DNA of 5,590 nt from NCBI GenBank assembly GCA_018716365.1, contig DVKA01000262.1, positions 1-5,590 on the forward strand. The letters are read 5' to 3'. Every line of letters begins with the position of its first letter. Positions within the stretch are counted from its first letter, which is position 1. The notes under the pieces are model-generated. The model saw only the letters and a program-made list of their open reading frames with translations. It searched no databases and had not been told where the DNA came from. The stretch comes from Candidatus Caccocola faecipullorum. GTDB lineage: Bacteria; Synergistota; Synergistia; Synergistales; Synergistaceae. This document shows, in pieces, positions 5,563 to 5,590 of the stretch. The position numbers and the translations under genes were made by a program.

Positions 5563-5590
5563 AAAATATATCCCGTTTTGCGCGGCGGGC

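Noticed and set aside
5564..5589. Weak hairpin CCCG/CGGG followed by a T-rich stretch, possibly a terminator of an upstream gene
   Set aside because: The stem has only 4 bp, the T-rich stretch is interrupted, and the upstream gene is outside the window, so it cannot be supported.
1..5590. CRISPR array, insertion sequence or direct-repeat cluster
   Set aside because: No regularly spaced repeats, transposase motifs or terminal inverted repeats were seen on reading either strand.

Overview
The window suggests a bacterium of moderately high GC content with AT-rich intergenic signals, a CCA-encoding tRNA gene, good Shine-Dalgarno sites and a tig-clpP gene pair. The ClpP and trigger factor sequences look like those of anaerobic Synergistota (Cloacibacillus-type) or Firmicutes. 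I lean to Synergistota, but that is inference from recall and not tested. Every gene I can support lies on the minus strand, so transcription runs from high to low coordinates.

Read in the direction of transcription, the window opens with a short upstream region (5506-5590) holding a possible promoter and two small dyads. Next is a gene of about 727 codons (3322-5505) with the architecture of a type IIG restriction-modification protein of the Eco57I/TaqI kind: an N-terminal nuclease-like region, an N6-adenine methyltransferase core and a C-terminal TaqI-like specificity domain. After 56 bp comes a 10-TM EamA-family transporter gene (2342-3265), which ends at a hairpin terminator (2302-2337). 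A tRNA-Pro(UGG) gene follows with its own extended -10 promoter, its CCA tail encoded and a strong Rho-independent terminator. Next come a 14-bp hairpin, two candidate promoters, and the housekeeping pair tig (trigger factor, TTG start) and clpP (ATP-dependent protease subunit), 39 bp apart. The window ends with overlapping hairpins past clpP and what may be the ribosome binding site of a further gene off the edge.

The two halves do different jobs. tig and clpP form a protein-quality-control operon: the ribosome-bound chaperone folds nascent chains and ClpP degrades failures together with a ClpX or ClpA ATPase not seen here. The upstream half is accessory.

The most interesting feature is in the type IIG-like gene. 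The reading frame is intact and the DNA-recognition domain is well preserved. However, the catalytic NPPY motif reads KPPH, the SAM-binding motif I is not recognisable, and the expected nuclease E-x-K also appears lost. This suggests a catalytically dead or repurposed DNA-recognition protein, though no alignment could be run to confirm it.
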